Assembly: GCA_024405395.1 (NCBI GenBank)
Contig: JAKSOW010000013.1
Coordinates: 1-43,713, forward strand
DNA length: 43,713 bases
From: Kiritimatiellia bacterium
GTDB lineage: Bacteria > Verrucomicrobiota > Kiritimatiellia > RFP12 > UBA1067
Direction: 5' to 3'
Positions 1 to 7,565 of the stretch are shown piece by piece. Under the pieces are notes generated by a model, which was not told where the DNA came from, searched no databases, and saw only the letters and a program-made list of their open reading frames with translations. The translations under genes and the position numbers were made by a program. Position 1 is the first letter of the stretch. The number at the start of each line of letters is the position of its first letter.

Positions 1-643
1 GCGAGGTGTAGGTCTTGCCGGTGCCGCAGGCCATGATCAGCTTGCCGCGGTCGGCAGCCTTGAAATGCGCATGGGCGGCGTCGATGGCCTCCTGCTGGTG
101 CTCGAGGGGTTTGCGCGCCTCCTGGGAGGTCTTCGCCTTCTCGCCGTGTGCCTTCGCCTCGAGCGCGTCCCAGTCGACGGGTGCCTGGGCAAGGTCGGCG
201 AGGCCGATCTTCATCACCGGCGGCACCTGGTTCTGCAGCGAGGCTTCGGCGTTTCCGGACCAGTTGTCCGTCGTCGAGATCCAAAGTCGACGGGAGAATT
301 GGCGGGATTCGAGGGAATCGTCGGAGAACCGTTTGCCCGACGTTGAGAGGAACGTATCGACGGATTCCTTGGAGATGTAGGCATCGGCGGCATAGCACTT
401 GCACTGCACGGCCCAGTACTCGCCATCCACGGTGAGAGCCACGAGATCAATGCCCAGATCGTGTCCGGTGCCGAAGTCCGTTCGATGCGGAAAATCGTGC
501 CATAGCCAGACCTTGGCGAACAGTCCCCGGAATTTGGGCAATGCCAGAAGATACGCCCGCATCAGCTGCTCGAACTTCGTGCCCTTCTGCGCTTCCGACA
601 GCGACTCGCGACGATACCGCGCCAGCAACTCGTGAAACTCCAT
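1..643 (-). CDS. Type ISP restriction-modification/helicase protein, N-terminal part (runs off window)
   Basis: The reading frame starts at the ATG at 643 and stays open to the left edge, giving 214 codons. Residues 1-150 resemble the Mrr-like nuclease domain of COG4889 'predicted helicases' and of the type ISP enzymes LlaGI/LlaBIII. A PD-(D/E)xK-like core is visible as GIDLVA (D66) followed by WAVQCK (Q80, K82). After a linker, LEHQQEAI and a Walker A motif ACGTGKT (205-211) begin a superfamily 2 helicase domain. Full family members run to about 1500 residues, with methyltransferase and target-recognition domains further on, outside this window. Known members cut and modify DNA as one polypeptide and act against phage. 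A GGAG lies about 14 nt before the ATG, which is far for a ribosome site. It could instead be a helicase-nuclease lacking the methyltransferase; only the rest of the gene can tell. Confidence 0.85.
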   Translation of the reverse strand, partial: MEFHELLARYRRESLSEAQKGTKFEQLMRAYLLALPKFRGLFAKVWLWHDFPHRTDFGTGHDLGIDLVALTVDGEYWAVQCKCYAADAYISKESVDTFLSTSGKRFSDDSLESRQFSRRLWISTTDNWSGNAEASLQNQVPPVMKIGLADLAQAPVDWDALEAKAHGEKAKTSQEARKPLEHQQEAIDAAHAHFKAADRGKLIMACGTGKTYTS

Positions 644-712
644 CCTGTCCAGCTCCCGTTTCCTGCCGCCCCAGGAGAATCGGCAACGCAGTTTCGGCGG
701 CATAAAAAGAGC

Positions 713-773
713 GTGCCTCGTTCGAGATATCTCTAGCGAGGCACTGGTATACCCATTCAGAAAATATCAAGAA
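713..773 (-). promoter_or_regulatory. Candidate promoter and overlapping palindrome upstream of the type ISP gene
   Basis: On the minus strand a TTCTTG (768-773) and TATACC (746-751) are 16 bp apart, a weak sigma70-like pair. Just downstream, covering the expected transcription start, is a 32-bp interrupted palindrome: arms GTGCCTCG (713-720) and CGAGGCAC (737-744) around a perfect GAGATATCTC (724-733). The position suggests an operator, since restriction systems are often autoregulated, but no C-protein gene is visible. The leader to the ATG at 643 would be about 95 nt. Confidence 0.4.
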
Positions 774-1230
774 CGGGGACACGCAAGACAGGTACACAAT
801 GAGGCATGGATACAAAGTACCCATGGTGTACAGCCCTGCGTAGCCACATTCCTCGCTTTCTGAATTGAAAATTACCAGTTTTCGCTAGAAGCAAAAAATG
901 CGCTTACGCACATTTGTTGTTGGCGGCAGAATTGCACAAAGCGCCCTGCCGCCGATATCAAAGAGCAATCGTCAACTGAGCCCCCGCCCAGCCAACACTG
1001 AAATTATAGCAAAAATCCGTTCTGAGTGAAACGATTTTTGCGGTGTCCGTCCTCTCGGTTCACTAGTCCTTGGGGTTCTCTTTCCCAACCGTATTCCGTG
1101 TCCGCGACAGCGGTTTCAGCTATTTCCGTGGCTCTTCACGGGGCATAACTCCTCCACAAATTCTTCAAAACATCCATCTACACATTCTTTTGCGATACTG
1201 CCGCCGAAATTTCAGTTACCAGCTTGTCAA
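752..1230. other. Gene-free stretch with one strong hairpin
   Basis: No convincing coding region was found on either strand; the short open frames here have no family resemblance and no ribosome site. The only clear structure is an inverted repeat at 1009-1041: GCAAAAATC(C)GTT pairs with AACGATTTTTGC around an 8-nt loop, with one bulged C. It could be a transcription terminator or a remnant, but it has no obvious gene to serve. The base composition is visibly more AT-rich than the flanking genes. Confidence 0.4.
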
Positions 1231-1340
1231 GTGTCGCATAAGTGCCGCAAAAGCGCCGCATTAGCGCCGCATAAGTGTCGCATTCGCGTCACATTCGCGT
1301 CACATTGGCGTCACATTCGCGTCACATTGATGTCGCACAT
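1231..1340. repeat. Ten 11-bp tandem repeats (GCGTCACATTC-like)
   Basis: Ten consecutive units of exactly 11 bp run from 1231 to 1340 with no indels. The first five are of the form GTGTCGCATAA or GCGCCGCATTA. The next four alternate GCGTCACATTC and GCGTCACATTG, and the last is ATGTCGCACAT. The shared core is (T/C)C(A/G)CA at a fixed place in each unit. The period is not a multiple of three, so this is not a coding repeat. It is close to one turn of B-DNA, so the core would sit on nearly the same face in every unit. Confidence 0.9.
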
Positions 1341-1354
1341 ACTCGCCTTGGGCA

Positions 1355-1442
1355 GGGAATTATGAGACCCTAGCGGGGGATTTCTGAGACCCATGAGAGG
1401 GAATTTTGAGACCCATTGATGGGAATTTTGAGACCCTAGGCA
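1355..1442. repeat. Four 22-bp direct repeats containing GGGAATTTTGAGACCC
   Basis: Four units of exactly 22 bp start at 1355, 1377, 1399 and 1421. Units 3 and 4 share GGGAATTTTGAGACCC exactly; unit 1 has ATTATGAGACCC and unit 2 has ATTTCTGAGACCC. The last six bases differ between units. The 22-bp period is twice that of the adjacent 11-bp array. Multiple short repeats near one end are a feature of some transposon families, for example IS21 and Tn7. Confidence 0.88.
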
Positions 1443-1521
1443 ACTGAAGCGCAGCGGCGAAAGATGTTCACCGCATCCAACAAGGCCAAGGCGGAAATGC
1501 GTAAACTGTCCCTAGGTCTCA
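1355..1521. mobile_element. Possible remnant of a transposon end (internally deleted or MITE-like)
   Basis: The last 22-bp repeat contains TGAGACCCTAGG (1429-1440). Seventy bases later an inverted copy, CCTAGGTCTCA (1511-1521), differs by a single missing C. The inner segment holds a short plus-strand frame starting at the ATG at 1464 (MFTASNKAKAEMRKLSLG...) that has no room for a transposase. Multiple repeats at one side and one inverted copy at the other would fit a deleted element of an IS21-like type. This is an inference from architecture; no transposase or target-site duplication was identified. Confidence 0.35.
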
Positions 1522-3045
1522 CTTCACGTTCACGAAATCCACATTCCGCCGCGATGTGAGGATGCACGGCGAATCATACACGGGCACCATCTTGTAGAGC
1601 ATGACGTCTTTCCACTGCATGGAAATCACGTACTTCTTCGGAAAGGCGTAAACCCGCCCCGTGAAGAGATCCACCCACACGGGATCCTCAAGCGGACGCG
1701 AAATGGTGAACGCAACCGGACGTGTCGTGAAGCTATCTGAAGGACACATCTTGTTCGACTTCTTGTTGAAGGTCCTCAGATCGCCATGGTCCCAGAACAC
1801 GTACAGCGAATCGCCGTTCTTCTTGCCGTTCCGGCGGTATTCGTAGATCGCCAGCGTCTGGTCATTTGTCGAAATGGAAAGCGGCCCCTGCCACCGCACC
1901 TGCGTATCGTCGAAAACGCTCGCCACGTTCTGCACGGCATAGTACGCAAGCTTGAGGTCGATGACCGTCTTGTCATGCGCACGGCGCGTGAGCGACTTGT
2001 TTTCGCCGCCGCCCATCATCGTGAAGACGCTCGACTCGACATCGTGCCCCAGATCGCCGAGCATGCGCCGCATGTCCCATTTCGCCTGCGAATATTCGCT
2101 CCAGGGATAGCCCGCCAACGCGCTCGTTGCCACCCAGCCGCTGGGACAGCCGTTCTCCCCCTGCCGCAGACGCGCCCGCGGATTATAGCGCGCCAACACC
2201 GCCTTCTGCTTTTCGACTTCATCATAGGAGGCGTCCGGATTCCAGAGGTAGCCGTGGTAGATGATCCAGTCGAACAGCTGCACATCATCGCCCATGGCCT
2301 TGAGACAGGCCTCCAGCAGTTCTGCGCTGTTGTTCGCCAACGACAACCCGCCGATGCGCGCATCCGGCACGTTGCGCCTGATGATTCGCGCCGTGCGCAC
2401 ATTCTGCGCGGCGATCTCGGCAGGCGTCTTGCACTCCTCCTTCTTCAGGATGCGGCGGCCGTTCGGCTCGTAGGTGAGGGCGATGTCGGGCTCATTCCAC
2501 ATGGCATAGTCCCGCACCTTGCCTTTATAGCGCGTTGTGATCGCGTCCACCCAATGGTCCCAGGCGGCCCAGGCCTCATCACTGGACGGAAAAGCCGCAC
2601 CCAGCAGACGGCCCCCGCCGGCCGGACCATAGGCACCCGGATTGCCATAGCCCAGCTCCAGCAGCACATTGATGCCATGCGCCACGGCGAAGTCGATGAT
2701 CTCGTCCAGCCAGGCGAAGTCCAGCTGGCCCTTCACCTTCTCCGTCTTGGCCCAGCCGGCCTGCAGGCGAATCGTCTTGATGCCGAGCGGCTCGATGTAG
2801 TCACGGAACTTCTCGAACTTGTCGAAATCGCGGTCAAGGCCCTCGCAGCCCAAGGTCCAGTTCGACGCCTTGATTTCGCTGGCCGCCCGAGGCCGGAGCG
2901 TGCCAATCCATTCAAAGGGGACGCGCAGCGGCGTCTCCACCCGACTCGGGGACGTGTCAATGAGAGCGGGAGCCGCCTGTCCGGCACACAGCAGGGCGCA
3001 ACATCCCAGCGAAAAACCAAATGCGAATAGCTTCATGGAGCTCAT
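1519..3045 (-). CDS. Secreted clan GH-A glycosidase (GH39-like)
   Basis: This is a 508-aa exported protein; a signal peptide covers about residues 4-25 (MKLFAFGFSLGCCALLCAG). The body is a TIM barrel of the GH-A type. AMWNEPD gives the acid/base Glu185 preceded by Asn184, and RQGENG gives a likely nucleophile Glu297. The order and spacing resemble GH39-type xylosidases, but the substrate cannot be read from the sequence. The start ATG at 3045 overlaps the stop of the upstream 1152-aa gene (ATGA), so the two are translationally coupled; an in-frame ATG at 3036 is an alternative start. The stop codon lies inside CCTAGGTCTCA, the inverted copy of the neighbouring repeat, so the last residues may have been changed by insertion of that element. 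Confidence 0.8.
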   Translation of the reverse strand: MSSMKLFAFGFSLGCCALLCAGQAAPALIDTSPSRVETPLRVPFEWIGTLRPRAASEIKASNWTLGCEGLDRDFDKFEKFRDYIEPLGIKTIRLQAGWAKTEKVKGQLDFAWLDEIIDFAVAHGINVLLELGYGNPGAYGPAGGGRLLGAAFPSSDEAWAAWDHWVDAITTRYKGKVRDYAMWNEPDIALTYEPNGRRILKKEECKTPAEIAAQNVRTARIIRRNVPDARIGGLSLANNSAELLEACLKAMGDDVQLFDWIIYHGYLWNPDASYDEVEKQKAVLARYNPRARLRQGENGCPSGWVATSALAGYPWSEYSQAKWDMRRMLGDLGHDVESSVFTMMGGGENKSLTRRAHDKTVIDLKLAYYAVQNVASVFDDTQVRWQGPLSISTNDQTLAIYEYRRNGKKNGDSLYVFWDHGDLRTFNKKSNKMCPSDSFTTRPVAFTISRPLEDPVWVDLFTGRVYAFPKKYVISMQWKDVMLYKMVPVYDSPCILTSRRNVDFVNVK

Positions 3046-6000
3046 TTTTCAGGTTCGACCAAAAAGAGCAGGCCATCGGACGGAATGGTGTACATGAACC
3101 CCACCCCCTTCTTGGTCTTGGGCATCAGCTTGCCGGTGTTCGTCCGCGCCACCGGGCGGAACTTGCCCCTGAACATCACCTGATGCGGCACAACCTTCTC
3201 CGCCTCGGGTGCGCCAGCAGCCGCCAGCAAGACGGCCTGACGCCCAGACCCATCACGCGCCAACAGATCAGCCACCACGAACTTGGCATCCTTCCCCACT
3301 TCGAAATTGGCGAACTTGACGGGCGTCTCCGCAGTCTCCTTGCCGCCGATCACCGCCAACTCCTCGGCCGTGAAGCCCAGATAGCGCGTGCCCACGCAGC
3401 GATACTGCATGTAGAGGTCATCAAAGCTGTGCAGTTCGGAGATGACGCGCTGCACGGCATAGTAGCGCGCCGTGGGCTCGCCAGTGGCCGTGAGGATGTT
3501 GTTTGTCCACCACGACGGCGTGTAGCAGGTGAACTTCAGCGAATCGGGACCATACGCCAAGTCGGTAAACGCCTGATAGCGCAGCTTCGACAGCGTCATC
3601 TCCGTTTCGGGGAAGAGCGAATTGGCCTGCACATAGAGTTCATAGCGCTTGCCGAAGTCGCGCGCCGCCTTGGCGCCGATGCCCAGCGTGCGGTAACGCC
3701 GCAGGAAATACGACGCCCGCGTCTCGGTCGGCGCCGAATAGGGATAGAAGTCGATCGAGAGCTGATCGGTCGCCTTCATCTTCTCGCACCAGGTGCGCAC
3801 GTACTGCTCGTAGTTCGTCGTTCCCAGCTGACGCTGCGCCTCTTCATCGCCTATGGAGATGAGGGAACCATAGTCCGGGAAAATCGGCGTGCGCGGCACG
3901 ATGCCGCCCGTCTTGGCGGCCACCAGATCCAGCACCTGCGCAAAATGGTCGAAGTCCAGGCTCGACGGCTCATCCCCCACCGTCACCTGCAGCATCGCCG
4001 GATGCGGACGGAAAGAAGCCAGCTTCTTCTCGAAAACGGCAAGCGGACGCTTCTGCGCCATCTGTCCGGCCCAGGCGGTCTTGCCGCCCCACCAGCCCGG
4101 CAGGCCGCTCACCGCCGCCCGCAGACCATACTTCTGGAAGAGATCCAACGTGGCCGTGTCGTCAAACTTGACGCCCGAGGCATAATCCGCGCCAATCGCC
4201 TTGAGCCGACGCACGCCCGCCTCGTTGCAGACGACCTTGGAGAAGCCGCTCATGCCGATCGTCAGACGCGGCACCGTCTTTGCGGCGACAGGCGCCAAAC
4301 GGGGGGCGGGTGCCGCAGCGGCCGCCAACGCCACACGTTCGCCCGTGGCGTAGTTCACGATGGCACACGCGCCAGGCGGCAGCGGACGCTCCCAGGCGCC
4401 GTTCCGGAGAATGCCGTTGACGACATCCTTGCCCTGGGCATCCATCACGCCAAAGGGCACCATCACGTCCGTGTCAGACGACGTCACGCGCAACTTGCCC
4501 CCAGCCACCGAGGCCACCAAAGGCGCGAGCGGCTTGGCCACCACCAGGAGCACCTTGCCGTCCGAAGTCTCAAAGGCCACGGGGATGCGGGTGACGCCAC
4601 CCTCAGAGGCAAACGGTACCGCCGTGTGCCGCACCAGATCATACACCGCGCCGGCCGTGCGGCGCACCACCACCTCGCCGGCGTTGGGCAGGCCCTTGTC
4701 CAGCATCGTCTGCCAGCCGCCCACATAGTCGCCAAAGCCCCGCTTGTCGTTGACCACGAAGACCACATCGGCCGAGCCCTGGCTGCGCGCATTCACGAGC
4801 AGGTGCGGATTCGTGCTGTCGGCATACAGCGGGAAGCCCAGCTGCGCCTTGATTTCGCCGATCTTGGCGCGCATCTCGGCGTCACGTTCAAGCGTCTCCT
4901 GCTGCGGCTTGAAGGCGCGGAAAACCAGAGGCAGAAGTTCTGGCAGCTGGCCATCTGCCTTCACGCCAGGCGCCAGTGTGGCTTCGCCGAACAGGCGGCC
5001 ACCGCGCGCCTGGAATTCACGCAACTTGGCGGCCGTGGTCTTGGTGAGCACGGTGCAGCCCGGCAGGAAGATCGCCTTCACCGAGGCGGGAATGCCGTCT
5101 CGCGCGATCTCCTCCTCGAAAAGCGCATACTGATCCAGATTGCCCAGGGCGAGAAGTTCGCCGAACTGGCGGCACACGGTCGTCCAGTCCCACGGCGCCG
5201 AGCCCGAGAAAATCGCAGAGGCATAGCTCTCCAGCACCGCAACCTCAGGCGCATGTTCGGGCATGTTCTTGAGCAACGGCCCCAGCGGCCGGGCGACCGT
5301 CGTCATGAATTCGCGCACGGCATCGCCCGTGTCGTCAATCGTCTTCGTGGCCCAGCTGGATTCGCCCACGTCGCCGCCGAACACGCCGGCATAGACGGAC
5401 TGCGCAATGCCGTCGCTCTGCTTCGACGCCATAAGCCAAAACGCCTCACGCGCCCAGTCGGGCGGAATCGTGACGTAGTCCTTGTCGGCATAGGCCGGAT
5501 ACCAAGCCGGAACCTGGGCGGGCTTGAACTTCTCCGGCAGCCACACCTTTGAACGGAAGATGCCGTCCACACCGGGGATGATCGCCGCACCCGTCCCACG
5601 CGCAGATGCCTGCATTTCGGCGATCTGGTAACGGATGAGGAACGGGAACGGCGTGAGGTACACCCATTCGGCCAGATGCGAATTGTTGCCGCCGATGCCC
5701 CAGAGATAGGGCATGCGCAGCACGGGGGCATACACGGAAACGGCCTTCTGTCCGAGACCTTCCGAAAAGCCTGCGCTCGCGGCGTCATTGGCGGGCGACC
5801 AGCCATCACCCTGCTGCCAGAACCAGCGATAGTACTTGAGCAGCGGATGATCCTCGTCCACGATGCGGTCGGCGGGGAAGTCCTTGATCTTCGACCAGGC
5901 GGGACACTCACGCCCCTTGACCTCCGCAGGAATGTCCACACCGGCATAGGCCTTGTAGGCGGCGTTGTTCGCTTCGGTGAATGAAGGCCGGGTGGACAGC

Positions 6001-6500
6001 CGCACCTCCTCCAGACCGCGGAAGCCCACAACAGCCTTCGAGCCGAGCGCCTTGTATTCGGAAGCCAGGGCCTTGGCGCCCTTGGCCAGTTCCGTCATGC
6101 AACCCGGCGCCGCGGGATCAACAAGCTTCTTTTGGCGACGGATGAAGGGCTTGCCCTTCTGGTCCATGCGCGGAAACTTTTCGGCGAGGGAATGCTTACC
6201 GCCCGAGTAGGCCACAATCACCTCACAGCCTTCCTGCTCCAGACGCTTCAACACGGCCTGTTCGTAGGCGGCATCCGGGATGCCCACCGTCCCCTGCCGA
6301 AAGTCATACGCGCCACGTCCCCAGGAGAAGAAGTTGAACCCCATCTCCATCAGCATGTCATGATGCCCCGGCATATAGTTCGTGTAGCGAATCTGATCAT
6401 CCACATCACGTGCCGAAGCGGGAAGTGCGAAAAACAGGGCGAGCAACAGCGGGCCAACCCCATCAAACAACCTGCGGTGAACTTTGTCCAACTGAATCAT
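3042..6500 (-). CDS. Large secreted glycosidase-like protein with two barrel-like domains
   Basis: This protein is 1152 aa if translation begins at the ATG at 6500, which follows GGAGG by 4 nt. The longer open frame to 6572 contains the promoter and is rejected. Residues 1-31 form a signal peptide ending ALPASA. The N-terminal ~480 residues look like a catalytic TIM-barrel domain. They are followed by a segment (VAVLESY...LPGCTVL...GGRLFGE) like the glutamine-amidotransferase-like domain of GH42-type enzymes, then a beta-rich region. A second barrel-like unit starts near LTIGMSGFSKVV and carries TVGDEPSSLDFDHF. I cannot name the substrate. It is probably exported to the periplasm or outside and acts with the downstream GH39-like enzyme. 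Confidence 0.72.
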   Translation of the reverse strand: MIQLDKVHRRLFDGVGPLLLALFFALPASARDVDDQIRYTNYMPGHHDMLMEMGFNFFSWGRGAYDFRQGTVGIPDAAYEQAVLKRLEQEGCEVIVAYSGGKHSLAEKFPRMDQKGKPFIRRQKKLVDPAAPGCMTELAKGAKALASEYKALGSKAVVGFRGLEEVRLSTRPSFTEANNAAYKAYAGVDIPAEVKGRECPAWSKIKDFPADRIVDEDHPLLKYYRWFWQQGDGWSPANDAASAGFSEGLGQKAVSVYAPVLRMPYLWGIGGNNSHLAEWVYLTPFPFLIRYQIAEMQASARGTGAAIIPGVDGIFRSKVWLPEKFKPAQVPAWYPAYADKDYVTIPPDWAREAFWLMASKQSDGIAQSVYAGVFGGDVGESSWATKTIDDTGDAVREFMTTVARPLGPLLKNMPEHAPEVAVLESYASAIFSGSAPWDWTTVCRQFGELLALGNLDQYALFEEEIARDGIPASVKAIFLPGCTVLTKTTAAKLREFQARGGRLFGEATLAPGVKADGQLPELLPLVFRAFKPQQETLERDAEMRAKIGEIKAQLGFPLYADSTNPHLLVNARSQGSADVVFVVNDKRGFGDYVGGWQTMLDKGLPNAGEVVVRRTAGAVYDLVRHTAVPFASEGGVTRIPVAFETSDGKVLLVVAKPLAPLVASVAGGKLRVTSSDTDVMVPFGVMDAQGKDVVNGILRNGAWERPLPPGACAIVNYATGERVALAAAAAPAPRLAPVAAKTVPRLTIGMSGFSKVVCNEAGVRRLKAIGADYASGVKFDDTATLDLFQKYGLRAAVSGLPGWWGGKTAWAGQMAQKRPLAVFEKKLASFRPHPAMLQVTVGDEPSSLDFDHFAQVLDLVAAKTGGIVPRTPIFPDYGSLISIGDEEAQRQLGTTNYEQYVRTWCEKMKATDQLSIDFYPYSAPTETRASYFLRRYRTLGIGAKAARDFGKRYELYVQANSLFPETEMTLSKLRYQAFTDLAYGPDSLKFTCYTPSWWTNNILTATGEPTARYYAVQRVISELHSFDDLYMQYRCVGTRYLGFTAEELAVIGGKETAETPVKFANFEVGKDAKFVVADLLARDGSGRQAVLLAAAGAPEAEKVVPHQVMFRGKFRPVARTNTGKLMPKTKKGVGFMYTIPSDGLLFLVEPEK

Positions 6501-6519
6501 AATGCCTCCAAATGCGGAT

Positions 6520-6525
6520 ATTATA
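6520..6525 (-). promoter_or_regulatory. Extended -10 promoter of the two-gene glycosidase operon
   Basis: The minus strand reads TGGTATAAT, a perfect -10 hexamer at 6520-6525 with an extended TG. The best -35 candidate at 17 bp is ATGAAA (6543-6548), which is weak. The leader before the ATG at 6500 would be only about 12 nt but includes the GGAGG ribosome site. Confidence 0.65.
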
Positions 6526-6600
6526 CCACAACAAACCGCGATTTTCATCGGTTCTCTTGTTCGTGATCTCACCTGCCTTCACCATCGTGCTCGGCAGGCA

Positions 6601-6635
6601 AGAAAAAACCACCGCATCTTTGTGAATGCGGTGGT
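6601..6635 (-). terminator. Rho-independent terminator after the DUF1080 gene
   Basis: A perfect 10-bp stem, ACCACCGCAT with ATGCGGTGGT and an 8-nt loop (6608-6635), is followed on the minus strand by six T residues (6603-6608). It ends the tolB - PNP - DUF1080 operon. A second small hairpin (GGATGCC with GGCATCC, near 6647-6671) lies between it and the stop codon. Confidence 0.9.
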
Positions 6636-6695
6636 CTTGATCCAACGGATGCCGCGTGCACGGGGCATCCGGATCCACATTGGCGGAAACGCCTA

Positions 6696-7547
6696 TTAGC
6701 GGATGGGCTCGATGGTGATGTTGCGGTACTCGATACCGTGGCATTCGCTCTGGAGCTGAATGCGGCCCGCCGCCGGAACAAGATCAAAGAGCTTCATCAC
6801 GGTCTTGCCGTTGAAGATGTACTCAGCCGTGTCACCCTTGCAGATGAGCTCCAGGTCGTTCCATTCGCCATAGGGGCGCTCAGGCGCCACAACTGGCTGA
6901 TCCTTGTCGCCCTTCCACGTACCATCGTAGGAGAGGTTGTTCACCCGACCACAGCCCACCAAAGAACGGACCGCCGTCTTCCCGTTGGGGCGCGGTTCCC
7001 AGCGGTCCTTGTCGTTCACGAAGGCCTTGGCGCGCAGCAACGTGGGGTAGTCCTGCATGTTGCCCACCAAAATCAGATCGCCCGTGCGGCCCTGGATGAT
7101 GTTGCACTCAAAGGAAAGGTGCCAGATCCCACCATAAAGACCCTCGGGTCCGACGCAGTGGAACAGGAGACCGCCATCGGCAGCCTTTTCCGCACGATTG
7201 GCAAACCCCTGGCCCACATAGCGGAACTGCATCTTGAGATGGTAGTCCTTGTAGGCCTGCTTCGTGGTGCAGCCGCCGTAGCCTTCACCCGTGACGTGCA
7301 TGGCGCCGTCCTTGACGGTGAAGACCTCCTGCGCCGACTTGGCATAGGGCGCTTCCTTCATCCAAAGGTCCCACCCGTCGTAGTCCTTGCCGTTGAAAAG
7401 CGCAATCTTCTCCGTGGGGGCAATCGGCGTGGGGTCACCGGGGAAGAATTTCCGGTCCTGCGCACATGTGCATGTGCACAGACAGCCACCCGTCACAACC
7501 GCGGCCATCAGCACGCCGCCCAGAATCATCGTCGTCTTGTTCATCAT
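6696..7547 (-). CDS. DUF1080 (3-keto-disaccharide hydrolase-like) lipoprotein
   Basis: This 283-aa protein has an N-terminal hydrophobic segment ending VVTGGC, a plausible lipobox, so it is probably a lipoprotein. Mature-protein motifs include IALFNGKDYDGWDLW, the characteristic opening of DUF1080 (PF06439), and a closing IEYRNITIEPI. The fold is a concanavalin-like jelly roll. Some relatives hydrolyse 3-keto-glycosides, but many members are uncharacterised. The sequence right after the lipobox is unusually cysteine-rich (GCLCTCTCAQ). The start at 7547 is preceded by GAAAGG; a second ATG directly follows and could also be used. It is the last gene of an operon, 18 nt after the nucleoside phosphorylase stop. 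Confidence 0.85.
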   Translation of the reverse strand: MMNKTTMILGGVLMAAVVTGGCLCTCTCAQDRKFFPGDPTPIAPTEKIALFNGKDYDGWDLWMKEAPYAKSAQEVFTVKDGAMHVTGEGYGGCTTKQAYKDYHLKMQFRYVGQGFANRAEKAADGGLLFHCVGPEGLYGGIWHLSFECNIIQGRTGDLILVGNMQDYPTLLRAKAFVNDKDRWEPRPNGKTAVRSLVGCGRVNNLSYDGTWKGDKDQPVVAPERPYGEWNDLELICKGDTAEYIFNGKTVMKLFDLVPAAGRIQLQSECHGIEYRNITIEPIR

Positions 7548-7565
7548 ATTGCCTTTCGTAAATCG

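Noticed and set aside
447-824. Minus-strand open frame of 125 codons overlapping the type ISP start
   Set aside because: Out of frame with the nuclease-helicase domain, which has strong family motifs; the overlap leaves no independent coding evidence.
1070-1264. Plus-strand 64-codon open frame
   Set aside because: No ribosome site or domain, and it runs into the 11-bp tandem repeats.
1231-1442. Possible CRISPR array
   Set aside because: Units of 11 and 22 bp are contiguous without unique spacers, and no cas genes are present.
3021-5552. Long plus-strand open frame (843 codons) opposite the 1152-aa gene
   Set aside because: It is antisense to a clear secreted glycosidase-like gene, rich in Arg/His as expected from GC-rich codon shadows, and has no domain or ribosome site.
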